From NCBI GenBank assembly GCA_910577325.1, contig CAJTMR010000006.1, positions 1-64,000 of the forward strand: DNA of 64,000 bases, read 5' to 3'. The notes beneath the pieces were generated by a model that saw only the letters and a program-made list of their open reading frames with translations, did no database searches and was not told where the DNA came from. Below are positions 25,384 to 33,875 of this stretch, one piece after another; position 1 is the first letter of the stretch, and the number at the start of each line of letters is the position of its first letter. The stretch is from an uncultured Parabacteroides sp. GTDB lineage: Bacteria > Bacteroidota > Bacteroidia > Bacteroidales > Tannerellaceae. The translations under genes were made by a program, and so were the position numbers.

Positions 25384-25848
25384 TTAAAACTCGGCCCCAA
25401 TCTTTATGGAAATGCCACTGAGGTTATCTCCTTCGTCTTGCTGGTAAGAATACCCCAACGAGAGATTCAAGGCAAATGTTTCCGAAAGCATGTACTTCAC
25501 ACCAATTCTATTCGCTCCGCCACCCAGTTTTTGGGTATAACCGAAATCCACAAAGCCCCGATAGCCGATGATATTGCCTGCCGGAACCAATGAGACCGCC
25601 CGCTTTGTTTGTATCGGGCTTTCTTTCGTGATCTTCTCTACTTCGTCCATCCGGTAGACAAAGATACTCCCGTCTGCCGTCTGAATCTTCAAGGACTGGC
25701 CGACGATTTGCTCGATGACCGTACCCCGTATCATACTGCCGTTTTTAAGGTAGACGACTTCTTGGAGAGGGGTTTGGGAATGAACAAGATCGCTAATACT
25801 TAATAGAATAGCCGATATGAGAACAAAATATCGAATATTCTTATTCAT
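25384..25848 (-). CDS. Short exported beta-rich protein, possibly an internally deleted barrel
   Basis: The protein has 154 residues. A signal peptide (LISAILLSISDLVHSQ) is followed by VVYLKNGSMIRGTVIEQ and LKIQTADGSIFVYRMDEVEK, a domain common at the start of Bacteroidetes outer-membrane proteins. Only two or three barrel-like strands follow (YRGFVDFGYTQKL, NLSLGYSYQQ) and it ends GISIKIGAEF. Relatives normally have a longer barrel, so a central deletion is plausible; this is inference. Its ATG overlaps the stop of an upstream gene fragment by eight bases. Confidence 0.65.
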   Translation of the reverse strand: MNKNIRYFVLISAILLSISDLVHSQTPLQEVVYLKNGSMIRGTVIEQIVGQSLKIQTADGSIFVYRMDEVEKITKESPIQTKRAVSLVPAGNIIGYRGFVDFGYTQKLGGGANRIGVKYMLSETFALNLSLGYSYQQDEGDNLSGISIKIGAEF

Positions 25849-26020
25849 AAGTAAAAGTATAGGTTACATATATTCCATATTCATCACTAATCGTTGCTTT
25901 TGTCACATACCCATCTCCATCCAATTCGTATTTTAGAACGTTTTCGTTAAGAGACCATTCTTGGTTATCGTCTCCAAACTCTTTAGGCAAAAGACAATAT
26001 AACTTTTTTATAACCGACTT
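25841..26020 (-). pseudogene. C-terminal remnant of an unidentified exported protein
   Basis: About 59 codons are open without an ATG. The peptide includes FGDDNQEWSLNENVLKYELD and GDGYVTKATISDEYGIYV and ends TYTFTYE, a style seen at the end of Bacteroidetes lipoproteins with YD-like or DUF4595-like repeats. An in-frame stop at 26021-26023 and AT-rich DNA lie upstream. It is translationally adjacent to the short exported protein. The family call is tentative. Confidence 0.5.
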
Positions 26021-26071
26021 TCAAGAGACAAAAAACATAAGCTTTTCCGAAGCGCCCTATATCTTTTTGGA

Positions 26072-26116
26072 AAGCGGCAGGCATTCCTTCCGGGACGGAT
26101 GCCTGCCGCTTTTTCT
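26072..26116. terminator. Strong terminator hairpin
   Basis: A perfect 14-base stem (AAAGCGGCAGGCAT / ATGCCTGCCGCTTT) is followed by TTTTTCTT on the plus strand. It lies in the 25849-26282 gap, isolated from any intact plus-strand gene upstream, which suggests a lost gene here. Confidence 0.7.
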
Positions 26117-26137
26117 TCCGGCCGGCATCCCTTTCGT

Positions 26138-26193
26138 AACCCTATGGGTTAGGAGACGTAACGCATAGGGTTAGCTCCCCTAATGCTATGCCT
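26138..26193. repeat. Three-armed dispersed repeat, copy 1
   Basis: The unit is about GTAAnGCATAGGGTTAG. The first arm is inverted (TAACCCTATGGGTTAG), the second direct (CGTAACGCATAGGGTTAGC) and the third a weaker direct copy (CTAATGCTATG). The same three-arm order with similar spacing recurs at 58863-58925. It lies about 90 bases before the M28 peptidase start, upstream of its promoter. Confidence 0.75.
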
Positions 26194-26227
26194 TTGAAAG
26201 TGTATCTTGAACATTTCCCCCGATTCG

Positions 26228-26259
26228 TTTGGCGCACGATTTTTTTATTCCTTTATTTG
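26228..26259 (+). promoter_or_regulatory. Putative promoter of the M28 peptidase
   Basis: TTTG at 26228-26231, a 20-base spacer and TTTATTTG at 26252-26259 (one mismatch to TAnnTTTG) lie 23 bases before the ATG. Confidence 0.45.
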
Positions 26260-26282
26260 TATTCCTATAAACAGATACGAAC

Positions 26283-27827
26283 ATGAAACGGACTTTACTT
26301 ATTTGGGCAGCAATGGCGTGCATGGCGGTAACGGCTGTCACGGCACAAGACGCTGCTGTAAACAAAATCATCGAAATCGGTCAAACAGACAATCAGGCAA
26401 TGGAGCACTTAGACGTGCTTGCCAACCGCATCGGCGGCCGCGTGATCGGCTCGAACGCATACGATAATGCGGTTGAATGGGTTGCCTCGAAATTTACGGA
26501 ATGGGGACTGGAAGTAGAACTACAGGAAGCCGGGACACTGCCGGTCGGCTTCAACCGCGGACCGTGGTTCGGCAAACTGTTGGGCGAAAACGGGATGGAG
26601 CTGCATTTCGTCACTCCCTCCTACACCGCCGGGACAAAGGGAGTGCAACGGGGGCATGTCTTGCAGGAACCGCTTACCCAAAGCGAGTTCGACCGCATGA
26701 AAGGGCAACTGAAAGGGGCTTGGGTGCTGATCAACGGGAAGAATGTCGGCTGGCCGGTCGACCGCTCAGCTAAAGGCGACTCCATCCGTGCCGCCATCAT
26801 TGCCGAAAACAATGAAACGGTCAAGAAGAACCGCCAGATCATGGAAGACAACTGGCGCAACAACACAAACAATCCGCTCCTTCCACTGAAAGAAGACGTT
26901 CCCGCCCTATTCTACAAACAAATGTGCGAAGCCGGTGTGCTCGGTTTTATCCAGTCAGCGGCCGTTCCGCTCAGGGCGCTCTATGACAGGACAATCATGA
27001 ACGATCCGGCTTTCACCTTCGACAACCTGCCGGAAGTCTGCGACATCAAGTTGGACGAACACCAATACGCGACCATCAAGCAGATGGTAAAGGAACGCCG
27101 CACCTTCTTCCTTGAGTTCGATATCCGCAACCATTTCCGGATGGGACCGGTGAAATACCATAACGTGATCGGCAAGATCAAAGGTTCCAAATACCCGGAC
27201 GAGTATGTGATGGCAAGCGGCCACCTGGACGCTTTCGACATCGCGACAGGCGGCGTGGACTGCGGTTCAGGCGTCACTCCGGTGATGGAGGCGGCCCGCA
27301 TGATCATGAAATCGGGCGCAAAGCCCAAACGGACGATGTTGTTCTGCGCCTTCGCTGGCGAAGAGTTCGGCTTGTTGGGTTCTACAGCCTGGGGCAAGGC
27401 CAATAAGGACAAGTTGGACAAAATCGCCAACCTGTTCAACCGCGACGGCGGCCCGACACCGCCCGTCGGACTCAACGTTCCGAAAGCGATGTACCAGGAT
27501 TTCGTGAAGATATGCGCGCCCGTCAAGAAGATCCGCCCCGACTACCCGTTCGAAGTGAAAGAAGCCGGCCCGTTCACCAAGCCGACAAAACCGGGCGGCA
27601 CGGACGCCTCGGTGTTTGCCGTCGAAGCGGTCCCGACCATTGCCTTCAACGAAAAGGACATCAAAGGCTACAACTTCAACTACGGCGAAATCTGGCATAC
27701 CGAACGCGACACGTACAACAAAAGCATCCCGGAATATCAGGAACATGCCGCCACGGTGATAGCCATCGTGACGTTAGGAGTGGCGAACCTGGATCATTTG
27801 CTGTCGAGGGAAGGCTTGTATAAATAG
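26283..27827 (+). CDS. Secreted M28-family zinc metallopeptidase
   Basis: The protein has 514 residues with a signal peptide (LIWAAMACMAVTAVTAQ). A PA-like insert may lie at about 110-200. The peptidase core has SGHLDAFDIATGGVDCGSG near 311-330 (first zinc His and bridging Asp), FCAFAGEEFGLLGS (catalytic Glu pair), NRDGGP and a late IWHTERDT His. It is a carboxypeptidase Q-like or aminopeptidase-like exopeptidase acting outside the cytoplasm. A terminator follows directly. A dispersed repeat and a promoter-like element precede it. Confidence 0.92.
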   Translation: MKRTLLIWAAMACMAVTAVTAQDAAVNKIIEIGQTDNQAMEHLDVLANRIGGRVIGSNAYDNAVEWVASKFTEWGLEVELQEAGTLPVGFNRGPWFGKLLGENGMELHFVTPSYTAGTKGVQRGHVLQEPLTQSEFDRMKGQLKGAWVLINGKNVGWPVDRSAKGDSIRAAIIAENNETVKKNRQIMEDNWRNNTNNPLLPLKEDVPALFYKQMCEAGVLGFIQSAAVPLRALYDRTIMNDPAFTFDNLPEVCDIKLDEHQYATIKQMVKERRTFFLEFDIRNHFRMGPVKYHNVIGKIKGSKYPDEYVMASGHLDAFDIATGGVDCGSGVTPVMEAARMIMKSGAKPKRTMLFCAFAGEEFGLLGSTAWGKANKDKLDKIANLFNRDGGPTPPVGLNVPKAMYQDFVKICAPVKKIRPDYPFEVKEAGPFTKPTKPGGTDASVFAVEAVPTIAFNEKDIKGYNFNYGEIWHTERDTYNKSIPEYQEHAATVIAIVTLGVANLDHLLSREGLYK

Positions 27828-27865
27828 TTACTTTCGGGCCAAGCCGAAAGTAACCGATATTTTTT
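27827..27865 (+). terminator. Terminator after the M28 peptidase
   Basis: A perfect 11-base stem (GTTACTTTCGG / CCGAAAGTAAC) begins at the last base of the stop codon. It has a six-base loop and is followed by a run of T. Confidence 0.85.
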
Positions 27866-27866
27866 G

Positions 27867-27874
27867 TACCTTTG
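27867..27874 (+). promoter_or_regulatory. Putative -7 box for the ABC-F gene
   Basis: TACCTTTG matches TAnnTTTG exactly, 36 bases before the ABC-F ATG. It starts immediately after the preceding terminator's T-run. Confidence 0.55.
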
Positions 27875-27909
27875 CACTCTCAATAGCAAATTAATAGGTA
27901 TAATAAGAT

Positions 27910-29523
27910 ATGATAACGGTTAACAATCTGGACGTACAGTTCGGAAAACGTATCCTGTTTCAGGATGTCAACATGAAGTTCACGCCGGGCAACTGCTACG
28001 GTATCATCGGGGCTAACGGCGCCGGTAAATCAACATTCCTCCGTGTTATCAGCAAGCAGCTGGACCCTACACGCGGAACCGTGTCTTTAGGTCCGGGTGA
28101 ACGTCTTTCCGTTTTGAGCCAGGACCACTTCGCATTCGACGAATATACTGTGATGGACACGGTGTTGATGGGACACACCACCCTTTGGGAAGTGATGAGC
28201 GAGAAAAACGCCCTGTATGCAAAGCCTGATTTCAGCGATGCCGACGGTATCCGCGTATCGGAACTGGAAGAGAAGTTCGCCGAGATGGAAGGCTGGAATG
28301 CCGAAAGCGATGCCGCCGCCCTGTTGAGCGGCCTGGGCATCTCGGAAGAATTCCATTACACGCTGATGAAGGACATGAGCGGTAAGCAGAAAGTACGTGT
28401 CCTGCTGGCACGCGCCCTCTTCGGACAGCCCGATAACCTGTTGCTGGACGAGCCGACCAACGACCTTGACCTCGAAACCGTCATGTGGCTTGAAAACTAT
28501 CTGGCGAACTTCGAACACACCGTGTTGGTTGTCAGCCACGACCGCCACTTCCTCGACTCCGTTTGCACGCATACGGTAGATATCGACTTCGGTAAACTGC
28601 AAATGTTCGCCGGAAACTACAGCTTCTGGTACGAATCCAGCCAGTTAGCACTCCGCCAACAGCAGAACCAGAACAAGAAAGCGGAAGAGAAGAAGAAAGA
28701 ACTGGAAGAGTTCATCCGCCGTTTCAGTGCCAACGTAGCGAAGTCCAAACAGACGACCAGCCGCAAGAAGATGTTGGAAAAACTGAACATCGAAGAGATC
28801 AAGCCCTCTTCACGGCGTTATCCGGGTATCCTGTTCACTCCGAACCGCGAACCGGGCAACCAGATATTGGAAGTAAAGGGGCTGACAAAATCCATCGACG
28901 GAAAAGTCCTGTTCCAGGACCTCAACTTCAACGTGGAGAAAGACGACAAGATCGTATTCATCAGTCACGACCCGCGTGCGATGACCGCCCTTTTCCAGAT
29001 CATCAACGGAGAAGAAAAGGCAGATGCCGGAACGTACCAATGGGGACAAACCATCACGACGACCTACCTGCCGCTCGACAACTCCAAGTATTTCAACTCG
29101 GATTATAACCTGATCGACTGGCTGAGCCAGTTCTCGCCCGACACGAACGATGTCTTCCTGAAAGGCTTCCTCGGACGTATGCTGTTTTCCGGCGAAGAGC
29201 TGTTGAAGAAAGTGAGCGTGCTTTCCGGAGGTGAAAAGATGCGTTGCATGATCTCCCGCATGATGCTGACGGATGCCAACTGTATCATCCTCGACACGCC
29301 GACCAACCATCTGGACCTGGAATCCATCCAGGCATTCAACAACACGTTGCAGTCATTCAGAGGAAACATCCTGTTCTCCAGCCATGACCACGAGTTCATC
29401 CAGACGGTCGCCAACCGCATCATCGAACTGACTCCGAACGGAATCATCGACCGCATGATGGAATATGACGATTATATCACCGATCCGATGGTAGCCGAGC
29501 TAAGAGAAAAGCTCTACAAATAA
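27910..29523 (+). CDS. ABC-F ATPase of the YbiT/YkpA type
   Basis: The protein has 537 residues, two ATP-binding domains and no membrane segments. Such proteins act on the ribosome or in antibiotic protection. Domain 1 has IGANGAGKSTFLRV near 33-46, a degenerate signature DMSGKQKVRVLLARALF and LLLDEPTNDLD. A charged P-site linker (KKAEEKKKELEEFIRRFSAN) follows. Domain 2 lacks a normal Walker A: IVFISHDPRAMTALFQII stands where G-x4-GKST is expected, though LSGGEKMRCMISRMML and a Walker B-like ILDTPTNHLD are intact. Altered Walker A in domain 2 is known in the YbiT/YkpA group. The sulfatase gene begins four bases downstream. Confidence 0.92.
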   Translation: MITVNNLDVQFGKRILFQDVNMKFTPGNCYGIIGANGAGKSTFLRVISKQLDPTRGTVSLGPGERLSVLSQDHFAFDEYTVMDTVLMGHTTLWEVMSEKNALYAKPDFSDADGIRVSELEEKFAEMEGWNAESDAAALLSGLGISEEFHYTLMKDMSGKQKVRVLLARALFGQPDNLLLDEPTNDLDLETVMWLENYLANFEHTVLVVSHDRHFLDSVCTHTVDIDFGKLQMFAGNYSFWYESSQLALRQQQNQNKKAEEKKKELEEFIRRFSANVAKSKQTTSRKKMLEKLNIEEIKPSSRRYPGILFTPNREPGNQILEVKGLTKSIDGKVLFQDLNFNVEKDDKIVFISHDPRAMTALFQIINGEEKADAGTYQWGQTITTTYLPLDNSKYFNSDYNLIDWLSQFSPDTNDVFLKGFLGRMLFSGEELLKKVSVLSGGEKMRCMISRMMLTDANCIILDTPTNHLDLESIQAFNNTLQSFRGNILFSSHDHEFIQTVANRIIELTPNGIIDRMMEYDDYITDPMVAELREKLYK

Positions 29524-29527
29524 TGCA

Positions 29528-31387
29528 ATGAAGAAAAGATTCATCTTCCTCCTTGCCCTATATTTCCTATGGTTACCGTTACTGGCAATCCAAAAGCCGG
29601 TGTTTATGCTATACCACCATGCCTTAGCGAACGGATGCTCGCTAATCGATTACCTTAAGGTAATTACACATGGGTTGCTGTTGGACTGTACGATGGCCGG
29701 TTACCTGACAGCGTTACCATTATTGATGACATTGGTTTCGGTATGGTCGCCGGGGACTTTCTACAGGAAACTGCTGAAAGGATATTTCGGGATCATGGCG
29801 GTATTGATCGCGGCGATCTTCTCCGTGGATGTGGCTTTATACGGCTACTGGGGATTCAGGCTGGATGCAACGCTTTTCTTCTATCTTCAATCACCCGGCG
29901 ATGCGATGGCAAGCGTACCGCCGGGACAGTTTTTTGCCCAACTGCTGATGTTTGCCGTATATGCCTTCGGGATATATTGGATATTGAAGAAGTTTATCGT
30001 CCCACTCTTCCCTGAAACACAGGTACGTAAACGGTTGGGCGGAAGTCTTGCCATTATCCTCTCGGGAGGAATACTCTTCATTCCGATACGGGGAGGCGTA
30101 ACAACTTCGACGGCGAACGTGGGGATGGTATATTTCAGCCAAAACCAGTTCCTCAACCATTCGGCAATCAATCCTTGTTTCAGCCTGGTCGCTTCGCTTA
30201 GCAAGCAGCAGGATTTTGCGGCACAGTTCAATTTCTTCCCGGAGGAGGAAAGGATGGAGATAATGAAAACATTATACCCGTACTCCCGCATCGAGTGCGG
30301 AGACGGGGAAGACACCACGATACCGCAAAACCTTCTTAATACCTCCCGGCCGAATATACTGATTATCCTGATGGAGAGTTTCTCGGCAAATGCGATCGGG
30401 GCGGTCGGCGGGGATTCCGCCATTACGCCTAACTTGAACCGCCTGAGCCGGGAAGGAGTGCTTTTTACGAACATGTACGCCAATTCGTTCCGGACAGACA
30501 GAGGAATCGTTTCGGTATTGAACGGCTATCTGGCACAACCGACCACATCCATCATGAAGTATCCGGCAAAAAGCCAAACGTTGCCCTCCATCGCCAAGAG
30601 CTTGGCAAACGAAGGATATGCTGCCGACATGCTGTATGGCGGCGACATCAACTTCACCAATATGCAGAGTTATTTTTTCGGTTCCGGTTACAGCCGGATC
30701 ACGGCAGACCGTGATTTCCCGCTCACCAGCCGCCTGAGTAAATGGGGAGCAAACGATGATGTGACGTTTCGCCACCTGTACGAAGATATCAAAAAACGCG
30801 ACAACCAGGCTCCTTGGCTCAGTACCTTCCTGACGTTAAGCAGCCATGAGCCGTTTGAAGTACCCTATCACCGGTTGGACGAAATGGGACTGTATCCGAA
30901 CTCGGTTGCTTTCACGGACAGTTGTATCGGCAACTTCATAGACAAATTGAAAGAACTGCCAGTGTGGAAGAATACGTTGGTTATTTTCGTTTCCGACCAC
31001 GGGTATCCTTATCCGAAAGAGGTAACGGGCTATGAGCCTCGACGTTACCATATTCCGATGCTTTGGATCGGCGGTGCGGTGAAAGAACCTGCCGTGATTG
31101 ACAAATTTGCCAACCAGACGGATCTTGCCGCCACCTTGTTGAACCAATTGGGGATTGACCATGCTGCTTTCACCTTCAGCCGGAACATCCTAAGCACCGA
31201 TTATCCGGAATATGCTTTCTATACTTATTCCAACGGATTCGGGTTTATCGACAGTACCGGTATCTCCGTCTATGACAACGAAGGAGACAAAACGCTGATC
31301 GAAACACCCCGCGAAGGCAGTGACCAGAGACTTCGCAAGGGAAAGGCATTGCTGCAAACATTATATGACGATTTAGGTGGCAGGTGA
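29528..31387 (+). CDS. LTA-synthase-like membrane sulfatase/phosphoglycerol transferase
   Basis: The protein has 619 residues. About five membrane segments fill the first 210 residues and a sulfatase-fold domain follows outside the membrane. ILIILMESFSANAIG holds the metal Glu, ANSFRTDRGIVSVL the nucleophile Thr, FLTLSSHEPFEVP a conserved His and IFVSDHGYPYP the Asp-His metal pair. It may transfer phosphoglycerol or phosphoethanolamine groups to an envelope glycan or lipid. The exact substrate in Bacteroidales is not known from sequence. It follows the ABC-F gene by four bases, so the two are co-transcribed. Confidence 0.9.
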   Translation: MKKRFIFLLALYFLWLPLLAIQKPVFMLYHHALANGCSLIDYLKVITHGLLLDCTMAGYLTALPLLMTLVSVWSPGTFYRKLLKGYFGIMAVLIAAIFSVDVALYGYWGFRLDATLFFYLQSPGDAMASVPPGQFFAQLLMFAVYAFGIYWILKKFIVPLFPETQVRKRLGGSLAIILSGGILFIPIRGGVTTSTANVGMVYFSQNQFLNHSAINPCFSLVASLSKQQDFAAQFNFFPEEERMEIMKTLYPYSRIECGDGEDTTIPQNLLNTSRPNILIILMESFSANAIGAVGGDSAITPNLNRLSREGVLFTNMYANSFRTDRGIVSVLNGYLAQPTTSIMKYPAKSQTLPSIAKSLANEGYAADMLYGGDINFTNMQSYFFGSGYSRITADRDFPLTSRLSKWGANDDVTFRHLYEDIKKRDNQAPWLSTFLTLSSHEPFEVPYHRLDEMGLYPNSVAFTDSCIGNFIDKLKELPVWKNTLVIFVSDHGYPYPKEVTGYEPRRYHIPMLWIGGAVKEPAVIDKFANQTDLAATLLNQLGIDHAAFTFSRNILSTDYPEYAFYTYSNGFGFIDSTGISVYDNEGDKTLIETPREGSDQRLRKGKALLQTLYDDLGGR

Positions 31388-31468
31388 CAGAGCTTGAAAA
31401 CCTGGCGAAACAGATATTCGAACGGTTTTAAGGCGAGGTGCCGGCGGACAAGAATTAAAAATATTTGT

Positions 31469-31476
31469 TACATTTG
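31469..31476 (+). promoter_or_regulatory. Putative -7 box for DUF3843 gene
   Basis: TACATTTG fits TAnnTTTG, 42 bases before the ATG. A -33 box is not obvious. Confidence 0.45.
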
Positions 31477-31517
31477 TAATATCAAAACAGTTGATTGAGC
31501 ACAAATAATCTTATAGT

Positions 31518-32765
31518 ATGAAGAACATTAAAATATATCCGAAAGAGTGGTTGCATTTGCATCCCTATAAACAGTCAGATCCGACAGATCTCTATTATAC
31601 CAATATCGCGAACCGTATCTACGACATACTGGAAGAAACACATCTCGCCAATTCTTTTGAGAAGGGCGAGGTCATGCAAATCAGCATACGCATGGCTGCC
31701 TACTTCGAGGATGTGATTTCCGGCTTGAACATCTGGCGCTCGTTCATTACGGAGCATAAAGCCATGTATGGCAAATACCTACCGTTTTATACACCTGACG
31801 ATCATTATTATGATGACGAAGTCAACTATGAAGATATCCGGTTCTTGCTCTGGCATTATACACAACAGTACCACGGGGAACGTAAAGGCACATTCGTCAG
31901 TCCCGACAATGCGGCAAACGGCGATACCGCCAGCTTGATCTACCGGATGTTCTGCGACGAATGGACGACTGCACCGGAGAACGAAAGAATGCAGCAACTC
32001 TTTGCTCCGGAAACACGCTATGAAGATGCCGACAAATACAATGAGTTGCTTTACTGGTTCCATTACCAATGTTATCTGTTTACCGATTCACATCAGAAAC
32101 TGACAAATGCAATCAAAGAATATTGGGAAATGGCGTCAGAGAAAAAACAAGAGTTTATCCTGTTCGCCCACGATACTATGGCACATATTTCCAAAAGTGC
32201 ATTCCTGGCCTACACGAGTCCTAAATGGCTTTCGCTGATCCTTCCGGCAGACCATCCGGATCACAGCCTGTTCGCTGAAGAAGGTGAAAAAGCACAGACA
32301 TTCAAAGAAGCGATATCCGAAGAGAGCGAGAAAAACCTGGCCGAGCAGTTCGAGAAATTCACGGCAGTGGCAGAAGGCAAAGCGCTCCTTTACTTCCAAA
32401 ACAAACAGGAATTTCTCGATTTCCTGACGAAGATCGGTCTCGATACGGAAAAATCGGCAGACGATATTGTCTCCCGGAAATTCGCCATTTATGCCACTCC
32501 GTCAGAAGGCCTGCAAATCCTGACCAATGGCATTGAGTATATCAAAGACGAAAACAATCCTTTTTACGATCAGAAAAAAGCGAAAGAGCAAGGTCTGTCT
32601 TTCTTCATGATCCGGCAATGCAGCCCGTATCTGCTGAAAATATTGGAAGAAAAAGGCATGTTATCCGATGCGCAGGCGAAGAGCTTGATCGGTGAAGAAC
32701 GTAGCAAGGCGATTATCCACGAGAACGCAGATTTCCTGATGAGGTATTTCCTTCGGGAATATTGA
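31518..32765 (+). CDS. DUF3843-family protein
   Basis: The protein has 415 residues, no signal peptide and no membrane segments. It begins MKNIKIYPKEWLHLHPYKQS and contains FEKGEVMQISIRMAAYFEDV and RFLLWHYTQQYHGER, which I recognise as DUF3843, a Bacteroidetes family of unknown function. It is mainly helical and acidic. It stands alone between a sulfatase gene and a convergent oxidoreductase gene, with its own promoter and a shared terminator after it. Confidence 0.85.
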   Translation: MKNIKIYPKEWLHLHPYKQSDPTDLYYTNIANRIYDILEETHLANSFEKGEVMQISIRMAAYFEDVISGLNIWRSFITEHKAMYGKYLPFYTPDDHYYDDEVNYEDIRFLLWHYTQQYHGERKGTFVSPDNAANGDTASLIYRMFCDEWTTAPENERMQQLFAPETRYEDADKYNELLYWFHYQCYLFTDSHQKLTNAIKEYWEMASEKKQEFILFAHDTMAHISKSAFLAYTSPKWLSLILPADHPDHSLFAEEGEKAQTFKEAISEESEKNLAEQFEKFTAVAEGKALLYFQNKQEFLDFLTKIGLDTEKSADDIVSRKFAIYATPSEGLQILTNGIEYIKDENNPFYDQKKAKEQGLSFFMIRQCSPYLLKILEEKGMLSDAQAKSLIGEERSKAIIHENADFLMRYFLREY

Positions 32766-32778
32766 TTCGTTATTATTT

Positions 32779-32809
32779 CAGGCACGGATTAAAAAAAATT
32801 CCGTGCCTG
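32779..32809. terminator. Bidirectional terminator
   Basis: CAGGCACGGA and TCCGTGCCTG form a ten-base stem around an A-rich loop. It lies between two convergent genes, DUF3843 and the oxidoreductase. Confidence 0.8.
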
Positions 32810-32827
32810 AATATTATATCAGATAGG

Positions 32828-33868
32828 TCAGCTTTTATCTGCCGGATACCGAACCCCCAACTGCCTGCGCACCTCATCGATGATTTCCAACGTAATCAAG
32901 GAATGTTCGTGGCTGTTAATCAAGGATTGCCGCTCACCCGACAAAACCAGATCGATAAACTCCGCCACCTCATAATAATATTCATCCTTATCCGTCACCG
33001 CGCTGATATCCTGCGGTTCGGCCGAGGGACCTTTACCGGAAGCGGCTGCCAGACGGGGAGTAAATGTCACCTCTCCGATTATATTGATCCGGTCGAGCGT
33101 TATGTTTCCATCTTCACCCTGTATCTCCGTAGGCAAGGAGGAATTGGCTATCTTGGAATAAAGGACAGTCGCATTCATCCCTTCGTATTCGAAATTGACG
33201 GCTCCCTGTCCGTCCGCTCCCGACGAAAGGACGATCCCGGAAGCATCAATCTTTCGCGGGCGTCCGAACAAAACGACCATCGGATAAACGGTATAAATCC
33301 CGATATCCATCATCGCCCCGTTCGACAGTTCCGGCCTGAATGCGTTCAGCACGATTCCCTCTTTGAACTTATCATAGCGGGAAGAATATTGGCAATAGCA
33401 GGAAAAATAGCGCCGTATCGTTCCTAAACGCTTCAAGTTTTCCCGCACAGCCCTAAAATTAGGGGTAAGAGTTGGTTTCATTGCCTCCATCAGCGTAACG
33501 TCATATTCCTTCGATGCGGCCATCATTTTCTTGACTTCCAAAGCGTTTGAGGCGAAAGGCTTCTCACAAAGCACGTGTTTTCCATGCTTCATGCACAAGA
33601 TACTCTGCTCCGCATGAAGGAAATTAGGCGACGCGATATATACAGCATCGATCAGCGGACTTTCCGCCATCTCCTCCAGAGAAGTGAAAGTATAAGGTAT
33701 CTGATGCTTGGCGGCAAAGGCATCCGCCGTCTCCTGCTTGCGCGAATAAACGGCCACCAGTTCAAAACGGCCGTCCTGGCGTGCCCCGGCAATCACCCAG
33801 TCGGTTATAAAATTGGTTCCGACTACTCCGAAACGTACTTTTCCGGTATGTTTTTCCATATATTCCAT
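32828..33868 (-). CDS. Gfo/Idh/MocA-family oxidoreductase
   Basis: The protein has about 346 residues. The N-terminal Rossmann fold has RFGVVGTNFITDWVIAGA near 11-28 and HVLCEKPFASNALEVKKM with the conserved E-K-P near 97-99. The C-terminal alpha/beta domain has NGAMMDIGIYTVYPMVVLFG. It is NAD(P)-dependent and probably acts on a sugar or inositol-like substrate. A start three codons later (MEKHTGK) is equally possible. It is the last gene of an apparent operon with the ComB-like phosphatase (7-base gap) and the NagB-like/PIG-L fusion. Confidence 0.9.
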   Translation of the reverse strand: MEYMEKHTGKVRFGVVGTNFITDWVIAGARQDGRFELVAVYSRKQETADAFAAKHQIPYTFTSLEEMAESPLIDAVYIASPNFLHAEQSILCMKHGKHVLCEKPFASNALEVKKMMAASKEYDVTLMEAMKPTLTPNFRAVRENLKRLGTIRRYFSCYCQYSSRYDKFKEGIVLNAFRPELSNGAMMDIGIYTVYPMVVLFGRPRKIDASGIVLSSGADGQGAVNFEYEGMNATVLYSKIANSSLPTEIQGEDGNITLDRINIIGEVTFTPRLAAASGKGPSAEPQDISAVTDKDEYYYEVAEFIDLVLSGERQSLINSHEHSLITLEIIDEVRRQLGVRYPADKS

Positions 33869-33875
33869 ATTCTTG

